Below, piece by piece: positions 35,572-45,575 of a stretch of 64,000 nucleotides of DNA. A program made the translations under genes and the position numbers. The notes under the pieces were generated by a model. That model did not search any database and had not been told where the DNA came from. It worked only from the letters and a program-made list of their open reading frames with translations. How positions within the stretch are numbered: position 1 is the stretch's first letter; every line of letters starts with the position of its first letter. Source of the stretch: an uncultured Dorea sp. (GTDB taxonomy: Bacteria > Bacillota > Clostridia > Lachnospirales > Lachnospiraceae); the NCBI GenBank assembly GCA_947652615.1, contig CANTDX010000006.1:1-64000 (forward strand), given 5' to 3'.

Positions 35572-36909
35572 ATGAGAGAAAAATATGAATCACTGCCCTT
35601 ATCTACACTCAAAGATCTTGCGAAGGCGAGAGGCTTAAAGGGGATATCGACAATGAAGAAAGCAGAGCTTGTTGAGCGTATGCTGGAGGAGGATGAGAAG
35701 GAGAAGCAGGCTTCCAGGGAAGCAGTGAAGGAGATGTCTGCGAATACAGGAGATAAAGAGGTTCATGATATAGATAGATTGGATAGCGGCATTACAGCCT
35801 GCGGAATCTTAGAGGTGCTTCCGGACGGATATGGATTTATCAGGAGCGCCAACTACCTGCCGGGAGAGAACGACGTGTATGTATCGCCGTCCCAGATTCG
35901 GAAGTTCAATCTTAAGACGGGAGATATTCTGGAAGGACATACGAGGATCAAGACGCAGCAGGAGAAGTTCAGCGCATTACTATACTTAACGAGAATCAAC
36001 AATATCGATCCGATGAAGGCGATGCGGAGGACGAATTTCGAGGATATGACGCCGATCTTCCCGGATGAGAGACTCAGGCTTGAGAGCGGCAAGACGAGCA
36101 CTGCCATGAGGATCGTAGATCTCTTGTCTCCGATCGGGAAGGGGCAGCGCGGTATGATCGTGTCTCCTCCGAAAGCCGGTAAGACAACCTTGCTTAAGCA
36201 GGTGGCGCTGTCCGTAAGGAGGAATAATCCGGAGATCCATCTGCTGATCCTGCTGATCGACGAGCGTCCGGAGGAGGTAACGGACATCAAGGAGACCATC
36301 GAGGGAGACAATGTTGAAGTCATCTACTCTACGTTTGATGAATTGCCGGAGCACCACAAGCGTGTGTCGGAGATGGTGATCGAGCGGGCGAAGCGCCTGG
36401 TAGAGCACAAGAAGGACGTCATGATACTGCTTGACAGTATCACGCGTCTGGCGAGAGCTTATAACCTGACGGTTCCTCCTTCAGGAAGAACGCTTTCCGG
36501 CGGTCTTGACCCGGCGGCGCTGCATATGCCCAAGAGATTCTTCGGTGCGGCTAGGAATATGCGCGGCGGTGGAAGTCTCACGATTCTGGCGACGGCTCTT
36601 GTCAATACCGGGAGCAAGATGGATGATGTGATCTATGAGGAGTTCAAGGGAACCGGTAATATGGAACTGGTGTTAGACAGGAAGCTGTCTGAGAAGAGGG
36701 TATTCCCGGCGATCGACATCCCGCAGTCCGGAACCAGAAGGGAAGACCTTCTGCTGTCCAGGGAGGAGCAGGAGGCGGTTGATAATATGCGCCGCGCGTT
36801 AAATGGCATGAGGGCGGATGAGGCAGTGGAGAATATCCTGAATATGTTCAGCCGGACTCGTAATAATGCCGAACTGATTCAAATGGTAAAAAAGACAAAA
36901 ATCATCTAG
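35572..36909 (+). CDS. rho: Transcription termination factor Rho
   Basis: 445 residues. N-terminal Rho_N domain ([17 protein letters not shown]), a short charged insert, the RNA-binding cold-shock-like domain ([27 protein letters not shown]), then the ATPase with P-loop [11 protein letters not shown], Walker [11 protein letters not shown] and the Q/R-loop region [21 protein letters not shown] hexameric RNA helicase that ends transcription. Only a short insert replaces the long Asp/Arg-rich inserts found in some gut bacteria. Confidence 0.98.
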   Translation: MREKYESLPLSTLKDLAKARGLKGISTMKKAELVERMLEEDEKEKQASREAVKEMSANTGDKEVHDIDRLDSGITACGILEVLPDGYGFIRSANYLPGENDVYVSPSQIRKFNLKTGDILEGHTRIKTQQEKFSALLYLTRINNIDPMKAMRRTNFEDMTPIFPDERLRLESGKTSTAMRIVDLLSPIGKGQRGMIVSPPKAGKTTLLKQVALSVRRNNPEIHLLILLIDERPEEVTDIKETIEGDNVEVIYSTFDELPEHHKRVSEMVIERAKRLVEHKKDVMILLDSITRLARAYNLTVPPSGRTLSGGLDPAALHMPKRFFGAARNMRGGGSLTILATALVNTGSKMDDVIYEEFKGTGNMELVLDRKLSEKRVFPAIDIPQSGTRREDLLLSREEQEAVDNMRRALNGMRADEAVENILNMFSRTRNNAELIQMVKKTKII

Positions 36910-36935
36910 ACAATGCCGCGTTTTTATGTTACAAT
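36907..36935 (+). promoter_or_regulatory. rpmE promoter overlapping the rho stop codon
   Basis: TAGACA (36907-36912), 17-bp spacer, TGT then TACAAT (36930-36935), an extended -10. The rho TAG stop forms part of the -35. A small AGCGT/ACGCT hairpin (36964-36976) lies in the leader. Confidence 0.65.
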
Positions 36936-37003
36936 AACAACGCTGTTTAGAAAACGAATAAGTAGCGTATAACGCTCGCGAAAATAAAGAAGAGGTGAAG
37001 ATC

Positions 37004-37207
37004 ATGAAAGAAGGAATACATCCAACATATCATCAGGCAACAGTGACCTGCAACTGCGGCAACACATTTGTAACAGGTTCAACAAAAGAAGATATCCACG
37101 TAGAGATCTGTTCCAAGTGCCATCCTTTTTACACAGGACAGCAGAAAGCAGCTCAGGCTCGCGGCCGTGTTGACAAGTTCAATAAGAAATACGGAATGGG
37201 TAAATAA
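37004..37207 (+). CDS. rpmE: Ribosomal protein bL31
   Basis: 67 residues from ATG 37004 (AGGTGA upstream). [19 protein letters not shown] and [10 protein letters not shown] show the zinc-binding cysteine form of L31 (C+ type). Large-subunit protein bridging the subunits. A terminator follows. Confidence 0.97.
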   Translation: MKEGIHPTYHQATVTCNCGNTFVTGSTKEDIHVEICSKCHPFYTGQQKAAQARGRVDKFNKKYGMGK

Positions 37208-37220
37208 AAAAGCAGGTATC

Positions 37221-37251
37221 GGGTTGAGGTTGTATGATCTCAACCCTTTTC
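37221..37251 (+). terminator. Terminator after rpmE
   Basis: GGGTTGAG (37221-37228) / CTCAACCC (37239-37246) followed by TTTT. Confidence 0.8.
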
Positions 37252-37267
37252 TATAAGGAGTATTAGG

Positions 37268-38203
37268 ATGAAATCATCTAACATAGGCGGTCAGGCCGTG
37301 CTGGAAGGGATCATGATGAAGCATAAGGATGATTATGCCGTTGCGGTCCGTAAGCCAGACGGGGAGATCTTCGTTCAGAAGGAGACATATAGGAGTATTG
37401 TATACAGATGGAAGAAGCTGACGGAGATCCCATTTATACGGGGTGTTTTTAATTTCATAGATTCGATGGTGCTGGGGATGAAGACGTTGACCTATTCTGC
37501 CAGCTTCTATGAGGATGAAGAAGAGAAAGAGCTGACGGAGAAGGAAGCGTCCAGGCAGGAGAAGAAGGAGAGCCTGCTGATGGGAGTGACGGTGGCATTC
37601 TCGCTAGTCGCGGCGGTGGCTATTTTTATGGTACTTCCTTATTTCTTGTCTTCTTTGCTTAAGAGTTATATCCCTTCTTACGGTGTGCGTACCGTGATCG
37701 AGGGATTCGTGAGGATCGGTATCTTCATATTATATGTGCTTCTGATCTCCCGGATGGAGGATATTCAGAGAACCTTCATGTATCACGGTGCAGAGCATAA
37801 GTGTATCAACTGTATTGAGCACGGGCTTCCGCTCACGGTGGAGAATGTAAGGAGCAGCTCCAGACAGCATAAGAGATGCGGGACCAGCTTCCTGTTCTTG
37901 GTGCTTGCCATCAGCATTATCATGCTGCTGTTAGTCCGGGCAGAGACTCCGCTTATGCGGATCGTGATCCGGATTGTGCTGCTGCCGGTGATCGCGGGAG
38001 TCTCCTATGAGTTCCTGAAGCTTGCGGGGCGCAGTGAGAATCCGGTGGTGAATCTGTTCAGCAAGCCGGGACTTGCCATCCAGAAGTTGACGACGAAGGA
38101 GCCGGACGACGGTATGATAGAGGTGGCGATCCAGGCGGTGGAGGCTGTATTTGATTGGAGAGCATATGAGGCGGAGAATTTTCACACTGCGGCAGATCAT
38201 TGA
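37268..38203 (+). CDS. DUF1385 family membrane protein
   Basis: 311 residues. N-terminal NIGGQAVLEGIMMKHKDDYAVAVR is the family signature, followed by membrane segments around residues 95-130, 145-165 and 210-245, and the conserved FMYHGAEHKCINCIEHG histidine/cysteine stretch. The family is usually encoded between rpmE and prmC in Firmicutes; its function is unknown, and the His/Cys cluster hints at metal binding. Confidence 0.92.
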   Translation: MKSSNIGGQAVLEGIMMKHKDDYAVAVRKPDGEIFVQKETYRSIVYRWKKLTEIPFIRGVFNFIDSMVLGMKTLTYSASFYEDEEEKELTEKEASRQEKKESLLMGVTVAFSLVAAVAIFMVLPYFLSSLLKSYIPSYGVRTVIEGFVRIGIFILYVLLISRMEDIQRTFMYHGAEHKCINCIEHGLPLTVENVRSSSRQHKRCGTSFLFLVLAISIIMLLLVRAETPLMRIVIRIVLLPVIAGVSYEFLKLAGRSENPVVNLFSKPGLAIQKLTTKEPDDGMIEVAIQAVEAVFDWRAYEAENFHTAADH

Positions 38204-39152
38204 GACGGGAAGGGCAGAATTAGAAGCGGCCGGTGTCGAAGAAGCGGCGCTTGACGCCTGGTATCTGTTGGAATACACTGCCGGTATCAGCCGGGCGGTA
38301 TATTATGGAGAACCGGATCGGATTCTCGAAGAACCCCTGGCAGAGCAGTATCTTCATTACATCGGGATGCGTAAGAAGCGAATCCCGCTTCAGCATATTA
38401 CGGGGGAACAGGAATTCATGGGGTATCCCTTCTATGTTAATGAGCATGTATTGATTCCGCGCCAGGACACGGAGACTCTTGTGGAGGAAGCAGTGAAGTT
38501 CATCCGGGCGAAGCTTCGCGGGAATGAACGGGGAGCAGAGGAGTCTGGAAGGGATGCGGACAACATTGCAGGGATCGAGTGTGAAGAGGAACGTAAGGTG
38601 AAAGTACTGGATATGTGTACCGGATCCGGCTGTATCTTGCTGAGTATCATGAAGCTGTGTTCGCAGTTAGAGGGAACAGGCTGCGATATATCGGGGGAGG
38701 CGCTTGCGGTTGCAAGAAGGAATGCAGAACGTCTGGAAGTGGATGCCAAGTGGATAGAGTCTGATCTGTTTGATAGGTTGTCTGATGATGAGAACAGACG
38801 GTTTGACAGACCATGTTATGATGTGATCGTGTCCAACCCGCCTTATATCCGGACTGCCGAGATTGAGACCCTTCAGGATGAAGTGCGCCTTCATGACCCG
38901 CGGATCGCGTTAGACGGCAGGGAGGACGGATTATATTTCTACAGAAGGATCGTGAAAGACAGCATTTCCTTTATAAAGGACGGGGGAAGCCTGATATTTG
39001 AGATCGGGTGGGACCAGGGAAAGGACGTGGCGGAGCTTATGACAGAGCATGGATATGAGAATGTGACGATAAAAAAAGACCTGTCAGGTCTTGACCGGGT
39101 AGCCGCAGGTGTATACAATAGAAGGAGTGTCTGCGGGAGCGGATTCCTGTAG
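38166..39152 (+). CDS. prmC: Release-factor glutamine methyltransferase PrmC
   Basis: 328 residues from ATG 38166 (TTGGAG upstream), overlapping the DUF1385 gene by 38 bases. Helical N-terminal domain, then the SAM-binding motif VLDMCTGSGCILLSI and the catalytic NPPYI. It methylates the glutamine of the GGQ motif of RF1 and RF2. There is a charged insert of about 20 residues before motif I. The substrate gene prfA follows directly. Confidence 0.96.
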   Translation: MRRRIFTLRQIIETGRAELEAAGVEEAALDAWYLLEYTAGISRAVYYGEPDRILEEPLAEQYLHYIGMRKKRIPLQHITGEQEFMGYPFYVNEHVLIPRQDTETLVEEAVKFIRAKLRGNERGAEESGRDADNIAGIECEEERKVKVLDMCTGSGCILLSIMKLCSQLEGTGCDISGEALAVARRNAERLEVDAKWIESDLFDRLSDDENRRFDRPCYDVIVSNPPYIRTAEIETLQDEVRLHDPRIALDGREDGLYFYRRIVKDSISFIKDGGSLIFEIGWDQGKDVAELMTEHGYENVTIKKDLSGLDRVAAGVYNRRSVCGSGFL

Positions 39153-39225
39153 CGTATTTGACAGGCGTGGATTTGAAGTGTTGGAAGGTAATAACGATTG
39201 AGAAGATATTTTAGGAGGATAGATC

Positions 39226-40296
39226 ATGTTTGACAGATTAGAGGATCTGCTCATTCGTATGGAAGAGATATTGAGTGAGCTTCAGGAACCGGATGTGGCG
39301 AATGACCAGAAGAGATTCCGGAAACTTATGAAAGAACAGAACGACCTGTCTCCGATCGTTGAGGCATATAAGGAATATAAGACGTGTAAGCAGACGATAG
39401 AGGACAGCCTTCAGATGTTGGAGGAGGAGTCGGATGAAGAGATGCGCGAACTTGCGAAGGAAGAGCTGAACGACGCGAAGGCGAGGGTGGAGGAATTAGA
39501 GCGCGAGCTTAAGATCCTGCTGCTCCCCAAGGACCCCAATGACGACAAGAACGTGATCGTGGAGATCCGTGCAGGCGCGGGCGGCGACGAGGCGGCGTTA
39601 TTTGCCGCAGAGATCTATCGTATGTATCTGCATTATGCGGAGAGCAAGCGCTGGAAGGTAGAGCTGGTAGAGTGTGAAGAGATCGGGATCGGCGGCATGA
39701 AGAATGTGACCTTCATGATCAATGGGAACGGGGCCTATTCCGTGATGAAATACGAATCCGGGGTGCATCGTGTGCAGCGTGTGCCTGAGACAGAGTCCGG
39801 CGGACGTATCCATACGTCTACGATTACGGTAGCGGTGATGCCGGAGGCGGAGGAAGTGGATATCCAGATTGACGAGAAGGACATCAGGATTGATGTCATG
39901 AGGGCTTCCGGTAACGGCGGACAGTGTGTCAATACCACGGATTCGGCCGTTCGTCTGACCCATTATCCGACGGGGATCGTAATCTACAGCCAGACGGAGA
40001 AGTCACAATTGCAGAATAAGGACAAAGCATTCGCATTGCTCCGCGCGAAGCTGTATGATCTGGAATGCCAGAAGCAGCATGACGCCGAGGCGGAGGCGAG
40101 AAAGAGCCAGATTGGAACCGGAGACCGATCAGAGAAGATCCGTACTTATAATTTCCCGCAGGGGCGCGTGACGGATCACAGGATCGGTCTGACCTTGTAC
40201 AAGCTTGACAAGATCATGAACGGGGATATCCAGGAGATCATTGACGCCTGCATCGCTGCGGACCAGAGCGCGAAGCTGGCGAATATGAATGAATAA
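39226..40296 (+). CDS. prfA: Peptide chain release factor 1
   Basis: 356 residues. The peptidyl-tRNA hydrolysis motif GGQ is at 231-233 ([10 protein letters not shown]), and the UAA/UAG-reading motif region ([19 protein letters not shown]) is intact. Full length. Located after prmC, whose product methylates this GGQ. Confidence 0.98.
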   Translation: MFDRLEDLLIRMEEILSELQEPDVANDQKRFRKLMKEQNDLSPIVEAYKEYKTCKQTIEDSLQMLEEESDEEMRELAKEELNDAKARVEELERELKILLLPKDPNDDKNVIVEIRAGAGGDEAALFAAEIYRMYLHYAESKRWKVELVECEEIGIGGMKNVTFMINGNGAYSVMKYESGVHRVQRVPETESGGRIHTSTITVAVMPEAEEVDIQIDEKDIRIDVMRASGNGGQCVNTTDSAVRLTHYPTGIVIYSQTEKSQLQNKDKAFALLRAKLYDLECQKQHDAEAEARKSQIGTGDRSEKIRTYNFPQGRVTDHRIGLTLYKLDKIMNGDIQEIIDACIAADQSAKLANMNE

Positions 40297-40311
40297 GGAA
40301 TGAATTATTAG

Positions 40312-42051
40312 ATGAAGGAAAAATTAAAGAAATTATTTGCTTACTACGGCCCCTATAAGAAGCTGTTCTACAGCGATATGTTTTTTGCGATCCTGGGGGC
40401 TGCGGTAACGCTGATCATACCGCTAGTGGTCAGATATATCACCAATGAGGTCGTTTATTTTGACGCGGTAACGGCCAGGGCTTCGGTCCTTAAGCTGGGC
40501 GCGGTGATGGTCGCCCTGGTGCTGCTGGAGATCTTCTGCAATTTTTATATTGCGTATTTCGGGCATATCATGGGGGCGATGATGGAAGCGGATATGCGCA
40601 GGGATATCTTCGGGCATTATCAGAAGCTTACTTTCGCGTTCTATGACAATCAGAAGGTAGGTCATCTCTTGTCCCGGATCACAAGCGACCTGTTCGATAT
40701 CAGCGAGCTTCTGCATCACGGACCGGAGGATTTGGTCATATCTGTGATCAAGATCATCGGTTCGTTTACGATCCTTCTGATGGTCAATGTGAAGCTGGCA
40801 TTTGTGGCGTTCGCGTTTATTCCGGTGATGGCGGCATTTGCGTTCTACTATAACGGTAAGATGGGCAAGGCATTCCAGAGGAACCGTGAGAAGATCGCGG
40901 AGATCAACAGCCAGATCGAGGACAGCCTGTCGGGGATCCGCGTGGTGAAGTCATTTGCCAATGAACGGGAAGAGATGAAGAAGTTCAAGAGAGGGAATGA
41001 CAACTTCGTGGCGGCGAAGAAGGTCAGCTACAAGTATATGGGAATCTATAATTCCGGCCTTGGAGCTATGAGCACGCTGATCACGGTGGTGGTCCTGGTC
41101 GTGGGTGTCTGCATGATGCTGAACGGAGCGGTGACGCTGACAGACCTGATTACATTCCTTCTGTATATCAATAATTTTACCGATCCGGTCAAGAAGCTGG
41201 TCACATTCACAGAGCAGTTCCAGAACGGGTATTCCGGATTCGAGCGTTTCCTTGAGATCCTCTCGATCGCGCCGGATATCAAGGATAAGCCGGGGGCGGT
41301 ATCGGTGGGCCAGATGAAGGGCGAGATCGAGTTCAAGGATGTGTCTTTCCAGTATGAGGAGCAGAATGAGAAGGTGCTGAACCACATTAATCTTAAGGTG
41401 GATGCGGGAGATTATATGGCGCTCGTAGGCCCGTCCGGGGTTGGCAAGACGACGATGTGCAGCCTGATCCCCAGATTCTATGAGGTGTCCTCGGGAGCGA
41501 TCACGATCGACGGGATAGATATCCGGGATATGAAGCTTGACGATCTGCGCAGCAATGTGGGGATCGTCCAGCAGGATGTGTATCTGTTCGCGGGAACGGT
41601 GCTTGACAATATCCGCTACGGCAGGATGGATGCGACGGATGAGGAGGTCGTAAGGGCGGCGAAGAATGCCAACGCCCATGAATTTATCATGGGACTGCCC
41701 CACGGTTACCATACAGATATCGGCCAGAGGGGTGTGAAGCTCTCAGGCGGGCAGAAGCAGAGATTGTCGATCGCAAGAGTATTTCTGAAGAACCCGCCGA
41801 TCCTGATCTTCGATGAGGCGACTTCGGCTCTGGATAACGAGAGCGAGCAGGTGGTGCAGAGATCGCTGGAAGGCCTGGCAAGACAGAGGACCACGTTTGT
41901 GATTGCCCACAGGCTCACGACGATCCAGAATGCACAGAAGATCCTGGTATTGACGGAGGACGGGATCGCAGAGGAAGGTACACATGAGGAATTGCTTCAG
42001 AAGAAAGGAATCTACGAAGCATTGTACCATCGTAATTTTGAGAATATATAA
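40312..42051 (+). CDS. ABC transporter, fused permease and ATPase (exporter type)
   Basis: 579 residues. Six membrane segments in the first 310 residues, then a nucleotide-binding domain with Walker A GPSGVGKTT, signature LSGGQKQR, Walker B ILIFDEATSAL and the H-loop IAHRLTT. A half-transporter that should act as a homodimer, probably a lipid, drug or peptide exporter (MsbA/BmrA-like). Substrate unknown. It begins 15 bases after prfA and ends at a hairpin terminator. Confidence 0.93.
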   Translation: MKEKLKKLFAYYGPYKKLFYSDMFFAILGAAVTLIIPLVVRYITNEVVYFDAVTARASVLKLGAVMVALVLLEIFCNFYIAYFGHIMGAMMEADMRRDIFGHYQKLTFAFYDNQKVGHLLSRITSDLFDISELLHHGPEDLVISVIKIIGSFTILLMVNVKLAFVAFAFIPVMAAFAFYYNGKMGKAFQRNREKIAEINSQIEDSLSGIRVVKSFANEREEMKKFKRGNDNFVAAKKVSYKYMGIYNSGLGAMSTLITVVVLVVGVCMMLNGAVTLTDLITFLLYINNFTDPVKKLVTFTEQFQNGYSGFERFLEILSIAPDIKDKPGAVSVGQMKGEIEFKDVSFQYEEQNEKVLNHINLKVDAGDYMALVGPSGVGKTTMCSLIPRFYEVSSGAITIDGIDIRDMKLDDLRSNVGIVQQDVYLFAGTVLDNIRYGRMDATDEEVVRAAKNANAHEFIMGLPHGYHTDIGQRGVKLSGGQKQRLSIARVFLKNPPILIFDEATSALDNESEQVVQRSLEGLARQRTTFVIAHRLTTIQNAQKILVLTEDGIAEEGTHEELLQKKGIYEALYHRNFENI

Positions 42052-42054
42052 GAG

Positions 42055-42079
42055 GCCGCCGGGACTATTGGCGGCTTTT
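42055..42079 (+). terminator. Terminator after the ABC exporter
   Basis: GCCGCC (42055-42060) / GGCGGC (42070-42075), 9-base loop, then TTTT. The stem is short. Confidence 0.6.
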
Positions 42080-42094
42080 GAAGGAGAGAGACAG

Positions 42095-42268
42095 ATGGAA
42101 TTTCATAAGAGAATGCAGGCTTCGATGCTGATCGTCATCATAGTCTGCATGATGTGTGTATCGACGGTGCTTGCCAGAGAGGACAGGCTTGCCAGGGCCG
42201 GGGAAGAAGAGCAGAATTCCGGATTGTATATTACCTGCGGCGCAGAGGATTCTGAGCCGGATATGTAA
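42095..42268 (+). CDS. Small secreted or membrane-anchored peptide
   Basis: 57 residues starting at ATG 42095 with AAGGAGAG upstream, the best start in a longer open frame. MEFHKRMQASMLIVIIVCMMCVSTVLARE is a credible signal peptide or membrane anchor, followed by a short acidic tail with one cysteine (YITCGAEDSEPDM). I do not recognise a family. Sitting between an ABC exporter and a DUF2156 gene, it could be a secreted signal or a chance open frame; the ribosome binding site favours a real gene. Confidence 0.5.
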   Translation: MEFHKRMQASMLIVIIVCMMCVSTVLAREDRLARAGEEEQNSGLYITCGAEDSEPDM

Positions 42269-42361
42269 GGCTGCTGCTTTCGGGTGCGCGATCCTGTGTG
42301 GACCGGCAAGGTATATTGGAGTGCAGGGATCTGTAAATTGATAGATAAGAGAAGGTTAAGG

Positions 42362-43273
42362 ATGGAAGAGGTACAATTTAAAAGAGCTGAATTAGAAGAT
42401 AAAGATATCATCAGTCATTATTTTGCTCATCATACGAGCCGGAGCTGCGAGAGGACATTTGCCAATGTATACTTATGGTCCAGACAGTATCCGGTCAAAT
42501 GGGCGATTGTAGAGAATGCGCTGGTATTCAAGAGTGAGGACGAGGAGCATCTGGCTTTTGCCTATCCGGCAGGAGAGCCTTCGGATGTGAAGAAGGCTCT
42601 TGAGGTATTGATGGAATACAGCAAGGCCCATGGAGCGCCGTTTCAGATGTATAATCTGACGCCGGATAATTTCGCACAGTTGGAAGAGTGGTATCCCGGA
42701 AGATTCCAGATCGAATATAACAGGGACAGTGCGGACTATGTCTATGAGTCTGAGAAGCTTGCGACTTTGTCCGGGAAGAAGCTGCACGGCAAACGCAATC
42801 ATATCAACAAGTTCAAGGCGTTGTACGGCGATCGCTGGTCCTACGAGGCCATCACGAAGGATAACGTGGAAGAATGCTTCCAGATGGCGCTTAAGTGGCG
42901 GGATCAGAATGGATGTGAGGACGACCCCGAGAAGCGGGGAGAGATCTGTGTTACGATGAACGCCCTGCGTCTGTTTGAGGAGCTGGAGCTAAAGGGCGGT
43001 ATCTTGAAGATCGACGGGGAAGTGGTGGCATTTACCATCGGGGAACCGGTCTGTTCGGATACGTTCGTAGTCCACATCGAGAAGGCATTCGCGGATGTGG
43101 AGGGTGCATATCCGATGATCAACCAGCAGTTCGTAGAGCATGAGTGTATGGATTATCCTTACGTGAACAGAGAAGAGGATACAGGTGCGGAAGGTTTGAG
43201 GAAGGCGAAGCTGTCTTATCGTCCGGTCTTCATGGTGGAGAAGGGCGATGTGACTGAGATCACGCCGGCATAA
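42362..43273 (+). CDS. DUF2156 protein (phosphatidylglycerol lysyltransferase C-terminal-like)
   Basis: 303 residues from ATG 42362. GNAT-like aminoacyltransferase fold: LSGKKLHGKRNHINKFKALYG, ALKWRDQNGCEDDP, GGILKIDGEVVAFTIGEP, and AYPMINQQFVEHEC are typical of the cytosolic DUF2156/LPG_synthase_C family. Relatives transfer aminoacyl groups to lipids, but this protein lacks the membrane flippase half, so the acceptor is uncertain. Confidence 0.87.
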   Translation: MEEVQFKRAELEDKDIISHYFAHHTSRSCERTFANVYLWSRQYPVKWAIVENALVFKSEDEEHLAFAYPAGEPSDVKKALEVLMEYSKAHGAPFQMYNLTPDNFAQLEEWYPGRFQIEYNRDSADYVYESEKLATLSGKKLHGKRNHINKFKALYGDRWSYEAITKDNVEECFQMALKWRDQNGCEDDPEKRGEICVTMNALRLFEELELKGGILKIDGEVVAFTIGEPVCSDTFVVHIEKAFADVEGAYPMINQQFVEHECMDYPYVNREEDTGAEGLRKAKLSYRPVFMVEKGDVTEITPA

Positions 43274-43315
43274 TTCCTGCAGGAAGCAGGATCCGCCGGC
43301 AAAGGAGAGAAGAAT

Positions 43316-44503
43316 ATGATAGCAGAGAAGATGAAGAATATGGTGGCGAACAGTTCGGCCATCCGGGCAATGTTTGAAGAGGGAAACCGTCTTGCGCAGA
43401 TCTACGGAGCCGAGAATGTGTTTGATTTCAGCCTTGGGAATCCCAATGTGGCGGCGCCGGAGGCGGTTAAGGAAGCGATCATAGAGTTATTAGATGAGAA
43501 TGACCCGGTGGTCCTTCACGGATACACCAACAGCAATTCCGGTTATGCGGATGTGCGGGAGACGGTAGCGAAGTCATTGAACGAGCGGTTTGGGACGAAA
43601 TTCGAAGGGAAGAATATCGTGATGTCCGTGGGCGCGGCGGGCGGATTGAATGTGATCTTGAAGACCCTGATCAATCCGGGGGACGAGGTGATCGCGTTTG
43701 CGCCTTATTTCGGTGAATACCGCTCTTATACGAATAATTATGACGGTGTGCTGGTGGAGGTTTCCCCGAATACCGTTGATTTTCAGCCGAAGCTTGATGA
43801 ATTCGAGCAGAAGATCACGCCGAAGACGAAGGCGGTGATCGTGAACACACCGAACAACCCGACGGGAGTGGTCTATTCGGAAGAGACGATCAAGAAGCTG
43901 GCATCGATCATGGAGGCAAAGCAGAAGGAATACGGGACAGAGATCTATCTGATCTCGGACGAGCCCTACCGTGAGCTTGTGTACGATGGGGTCAGGGTAC
44001 CGTATCTTACGAAATATTATGACAACACCATCGTGGGCTATTCTTATAGTAAGTCCTTGTCCCTGCCGGGAGAGCGTATCGGCTACCTGGTTATACCGGA
44101 TGAGGTGAAGGACAGTGAGGATGTGCTTGCGGCGGCCAATGTGGCGACCCGTATCCTGGGATTCGTCAACGCACCGACTCTGCAGCAGAAGGTGGTTGCC
44201 AAGTGTATCAATGAGAAGACGGATATATCTTACTATGACAGGAACAGAGAGACACTGTATCATGGCTTGCGGGAGTGCGGTTTCGAGTGCATCAAGCCGC
44301 AGGGGGCGTTCTATCTCTTCGTGAAATCTCCCGCGGCGGATGAGAAGGAGTTCTGTGCGGCGGCGAAGAAGTATAACCTTCTGCTGGTTCCGGGAAGTTC
44401 CTTCGCATGTCCGGGCTATGTAAGGCTTGCGTACTGTGTGGCTTATGAGACTATTGTGAATTCTCTGCCGAAATTCAGAGAATTAGCCGGGGAGTATTTT
44501 TAA
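43316..44503 (+). CDS. Pyridoxal-phosphate aminotransferase, class I
   Basis: 395 residues. The fold-type-I signature is clear: SLGNPNVAAPEAV, NTPNNPTGVVYS, DEPYRELVYDG and the PLP-lysine region GYSYSKSLSLPGERIGYL. It probably uses aspartate or an aromatic amino acid, which cannot be resolved here. It lies three bases upstream of a HisC-type aminotransferase. Confidence 0.92.
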   Translation: MIAEKMKNMVANSSAIRAMFEEGNRLAQIYGAENVFDFSLGNPNVAAPEAVKEAIIELLDENDPVVLHGYTNSNSGYADVRETVAKSLNERFGTKFEGKNIVMSVGAAGGLNVILKTLINPGDEVIAFAPYFGEYRSYTNNYDGVLVEVSPNTVDFQPKLDEFEQKITPKTKAVIVNTPNNPTGVVYSEETIKKLASIMEAKQKEYGTEIYLISDEPYRELVYDGVRVPYLTKYYDNTIVGYSYSKSLSLPGERIGYLVIPDEVKDSEDVLAAANVATRILGFVNAPTLQQKVVAKCINEKTDISYYDRNRETLYHGLRECGFECIKPQGAFYLFVKSPAADEKEFCAAAKKYNLLLVPGSSFACPGYVRLAYCVAYETIVNSLPKFRELAGEYF

Positions 44504-44506
44504 GTT

Positions 44507-45565
44507 ATGAGAGCATTTGAGAATAATATCCGTAAGGTGGAGCCTTACGTGCCGGGGGAGCAGCCCCAGAATAAAGTGATCAAGCTGAATACCAACGAGA
44601 ACCCGTATCCGCCGTCCCCTAAGGTGACGGAAGCGCTTGCGAAGATGGATACGGACCGGTTCAGGCTCTATCCGGACCCGACCTGCGGGCCGCTGGTGGA
44701 AGCGCTTGCGGAATTCTACCATGTGGACCGGGACCAGGTATTCGTGGGAGTGGGTTCTGATGATGTGCTGTCCATGTGTTTCCTGACGTTTTTTAACTCC
44801 AAGAAGCCGATCCTGTTCCCGGATATTACATATTCTTTCTACAAGGTCTGGGCCGAGCTTTACCGGATTCCATATGAATGCCAGAGGCTTGACGGGAACT
44901 TCCGGATCGTGAAGGAAGATTATTATAAGGAGAACGGAGGGATCATATTCCCCAATCCCAATGCGCCTACGGCTATTTACGAGGAGCTGGATTTCGTGGA
45001 GGATATCATTCGGGCGAATCCGGACGTGATCGTGATCGTGGATGAGGCGTATATTGATTTTGCGGGCCGTTCTGCGCTTGAATTGATTGATAAGTATGAG
45101 AATCTGATCGTGGTGCAGACCTTCTCCAAGGCGAGATCCATGGCGGGCATGCGGATCGGCTATGCCATCAGTAACCCGGTATTGATCAAGTATTTGAATG
45201 ATGCAAAGTATTCCTTTAATTCTTATACCATGAACCAGGCGGCGCTTGTGTGCGGTGCGGAAGCGGTGAAAGACCGGGAATATTTCGAAGAAGGGATCCG
45301 TAAGATTATAGAGACGAGGGAATGGGCGAAGGATAGGCTTGCCAGGATTGGCTTTATCTGCCTTGATTCCAGTGCGAACTTTATCTTCGCCATGCATCCG
45401 GACTATGATGCGAAGGAGCTGTTCGAGGAGATGAAGGCGAACGGGATCTATGTCCGGTACTGGGGGAGCGAGCGGATCGAGCAGTATATGCGGATCACGA
45501 TCGGGACCAGGGAAGAGATGGAGGAGCTGTTCCGTTTCCTTGAAAAATATATGGGAGTGAAATAA
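44507..45565 (+). CDS. hisC: Histidinol-phosphate-type aminotransferase
   Basis: 352 residues, the usual length for HisC. KLNTNENPYPPSP, GSDDVLSMCFLTF, VDEAYIDFAG and the PLP-lysine segment QTFSKARSMAGMRIGY fit histidinol-phosphate aminotransferase. No other his genes are near, so broader use (aromatic amino acids) is possible. Coupled to the preceding aminotransferase. Confidence 0.85.
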   Translation: MRAFENNIRKVEPYVPGEQPQNKVIKLNTNENPYPPSPKVTEALAKMDTDRFRLYPDPTCGPLVEALAEFYHVDRDQVFVGVGSDDVLSMCFLTFFNSKKPILFPDITYSFYKVWAELYRIPYECQRLDGNFRIVKEDYYKENGGIIFPNPNAPTAIYEELDFVEDIIRANPDVIVIVDEAYIDFAGRSALELIDKYENLIVVQTFSKARSMAGMRIGYAISNPVLIKYLNDAKYSFNSYTMNQAALVCGAEAVKDREYFEEGIRKIIETREWAKDRLARIGFICLDSSANFIFAMHPDYDAKELFEEMKANGIYVRYWGSERIEQYMRITIGTREEMEELFRFLEKYMGVK

Positions 45566-45575
45566 GGAGGAGATT

